Shown here in pieces: positions 4,814 through 6,085 of a stretch of DNA of 6,085 nt. The stretch comes from JAKVAV01 sp047633195 (lineage in GTDB: Bacteria > Bacteroidota > Bacteroidia > Flavobacteriales_D > Cryomorphaceae), in NCBI GenBank assembly GCA_047633195.1, contig JBLIEU010000090.1:1-6085 (forward strand), read 5' to 3'. The position numbers and the translations under genes were made by a program. Under the pieces are notes generated by a model that was not told the DNA's origin, ran no database searches, and saw only the letters and a program-made list of their open reading frames with translations. How positions within the stretch are numbered: position 1 is the first letter of the stretch; each line of letters opens with the position of its first letter.

Positions 4814-6085
4814 TTCGATGCTTATTTCGTCGATGAATACCCAAGTGGTTCCTTGGTATTCGTATCCAATGTGCCATTCGGGCAATGGGCCCACCGTTTT
4901 GGCGGTAAGCCGAACCGTTCTTATTTCCTTTTCAGGAAAATTTAATTTTATTTCTTTAACCGCGATCTCGTCGGTCTGATCGATTGATTGGATATCAACT
5001 GTTTTGAGTGCTACCCAAGAATTCCCGTCAGCCGACACTTCAATTTTTACTGAAGTGGGATAAAAAATCCAGCTCTTCTGATCTTGTAAAAAACCTGTTT
5101 CGATATGGCTCACTTTTTTTATTCCACCCAAATCTATTGTTGCAATGACATCTTGGTTCAGAAATCCTTGCCATGACCCTGTTCGGAAATCACTTGTTCC
5201 ACGAATCCCATCGATCAAAGCATCGTTGCCACCTGCGCTGTATTCATTGGCAAACTCGCTTCCCAGTTCGATGGTCACATTAGGGTCAATTTTGAAAAAC
5301 TCGGTTTCCAGATGCACACTTTCTTGACCCTCCTTTTTGGAATAAACGCTCAGCAACCCTTTCTCCGAAAGTTCAAATGGCTCTGTGTAGATGTTGAATT
5401 CGCCTTCGTTCCATTGGTAGTACATTTCGACAGATGGATCTATATGTCCGAGTTCGATAGTAGTGGAATTTTTAAAAGCCGATTCTCCATTTGCGATGAA
5501 TGGTGGAGTGAGAATAAGGTGTTCGCTAATTTCGGTCACAGGGATATTCACATCTTCGGTGGCCCAATCGGTTGGCTTAGCTGAGAGCTCAAAAACCAAC
5601 GTTCCACCAGCCATAATCTCGTCGTGCTTTAGGTAACTTCTTTCTAGTGGATTTCCATTTAGACTGGCGGACTTAATGTAAGAATACCCTTCCTTGTAGC
5701 CATTGGCCGCGATGGTGAATTGATTGCCATTTTCTAAGTTCATTGTGGCTTTTTCAGCCAATGGCGATCCTATAATGTATTGATTGCTTCCAGGCGTGAC
5801 GGGGTAAAATCCCAATGCCGAAAACACATACCAAGCGCTCATCTGACCGCAGTCTTCATTTCCCGAAATTCCGTCGGGAGCATTGGAGTACAGTGTGGTG
5901 AGTATCTCTCTTACCTTCTCTTGCGTCTTTGCTGGTTTGTTTACGAAATTATAGAGATAAGCCATGTGGTGACTCGGCTCGTTGCCGTGGGCATATTGAC
6001 CAATCAATCCCGTAATGTCGGCTTGGTGCCTTCCTGCCGTTTGATTGTTGGCACTGAAGAGCTTGTCTAGATGAGATTCGTACTG
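4811..6085 (-). CDS. GH92 exo-alpha-mannosidase, 3' part, with C-terminal F5/8 domain
   Basis: The 5' part lies beyond the right edge; 424 C-terminal residues are present. Residues 1 to about 177 are the end of the GH92 catalytic domain: GRHQADITGLIGQYAHGNEP, SHHMAYLYN, PDGISGNEDCGQ and MSAWYVFSALGFYPV are all signature segments, including conserved His/Asn/Glu (33-40) and acidic residues in GNEDCG (75-80) that belong to the active-site region. GH92 enzymes are Ca-dependent, inverting exo-alpha-mannosidases acting mainly on N-glycan or yeast mannans; linkage preference cannot be read from this part. Residues about 189-266 look like a chitobiase/hexosaminidase C-terminal (CHB_HEX_C) beta-sandwich (YYQWNEGEFNIYTEPFEL). 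Residues about 273-424 form an F5/8 type C (discoidin, CBM32-like) domain: ALIDGIRGTSDFRTGSW, ATIDLGGIKKVSHIE, SVKIEVSADGNSWV. These add-ons probably bind sugar. Any signal peptide is out of view. The codon at 6005-6007 is a TTG encoding the conserved Leu of LIGQY, not a start. It is the most upstream visible gene of the operon. Confidence 0.95.
   Translation of the reverse strand, partial: QYESHLDKLFSANNQTAGRHQADITGLIGQYAHGNEPSHHMAYLYNFVNKPAKTQEKVREILTTLYSNAPDGISGNEDCGQMSAWYVFSALGFYPVTPGSNQYIIGSPLAEKATMNLENGNQFTIAANGYKEGYSYIKSASLNGNPLERSYLKHDEIMAGGTLVFELSAKPTDWATEDVNIPVTEISEHLILTPPFIANGESAFKNSTTIELGHIDPSVEMYYQWNEGEFNIYTEPFELSEKGLLSVYSKKEGQESVHLETEFFKIDPNVTIELGSEFANEYSAGGNDALIDGIRGTSDFRTGSWQGFLNQDVIATIDLGGIKKVSHIETGFLQDQKSWIFYPTSVKIEVSADGNSWVALKTVDIQSIDQTDEIAVKEIKLNFPEKEIRTVRLTAKTVGPLPEWHIGYEYQGTTWVFIDEISIE

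Noticed and set aside
4811..4877. An upstream ATG at 4877 that would lengthen the glycosylasparaginase by 22 residues
   Set aside because: It would bury the twin-arginine lipoprotein signal and overlap the mannosidase gene by 67 bases; the ATG at 4811 gives a standard export signal and a TAATG junction.
4722..4979. Plus-strand open frame antisense to the mannosidase/glycosylasparaginase junction
   Set aside because: Its translation has no recognisable domain or signal, and both opposite-strand genes are certain.
6005..6007. Apparent TTG start of a 398-aa protein within the mannosidase
   Set aside because: The frame stays open to the window edge, and the residues before it (GRHQADITG) continue the conserved GH92 sequence; the TTG encodes the Leu of LIGQY.
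5780..6070. Plus-strand open frame of 96 codons opposite the GH92 catalytic region
   Set aside because: The complementary strand encodes highly conserved GH92 motifs, so this frame is a shadow.

Overview
The window looks like chromosome from a marine or environmental Bacteroidota, most likely Flavobacteriia or a related class. The evidence is a protein with a type IX secretion (T9SS) C-terminal sorting tail, a GH92 alpha-mannosidase with the appended domains common in that phylum, a FucP-family sugar transporter, A/T-rich start regions without clear Shine-Dalgarno sequences, and moderate base composition. No RNA gene, insertion sequence, CRISPR array or phage gene was seen.

Layout. On the plus strand there are three genes. 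The first encodes a 259-aa SPFH/prohibitin-family protein anchored as a lipoprotein (42-821) and is closed by a strong intrinsic terminator (846-878). The second encodes a 186-aa membrane protein resembling CrtO-type carotenoid-glycoside acyltransferases (967-1527). The third encodes a 309-aa secreted T9SS cargo of unknown function (1581-2510). On the minus strand, converging on these with only 3 bases between stop codons, lies a tight three-gene unit. In transcription order it is the 3' part of a GH92 exo-alpha-mannosidase (runs off the right edge, ends at 4811), a Tat-type lipoprotein glycosylasparaginase (4811-3825) and a FucP/GluP/NagP-like sugar:H+ symporter (3818-2514).

The minus-strand genes form a coherent pathway. 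GH92 enzymes trim alpha-linked mannose from N-glycans, glycosylasparaginase splits the GlcNAc-Asn core linkage, and the transporter would import a released sugar (mannose, glucose or GlcNAc; the exact substrate is inference). The first two genes overlap by one base (TAATG). The last two are separated by 6 bases, lie in the same frame, and the transporter must start at TTG. Both junctions suggest translational coupling. The operon promoter and any SusC/SusD, PNGase or GH20 partners would lie beyond the right edge.

I see no convincing new multi-gene system. The items most worth a second look are the compact N-glycan operon with its unusual junctions, the CrtO-like protein without visible carotenoid genes, the lipoprotein form of an SPFH protein, and an A/T palindrome centred on the convergent stop codons.
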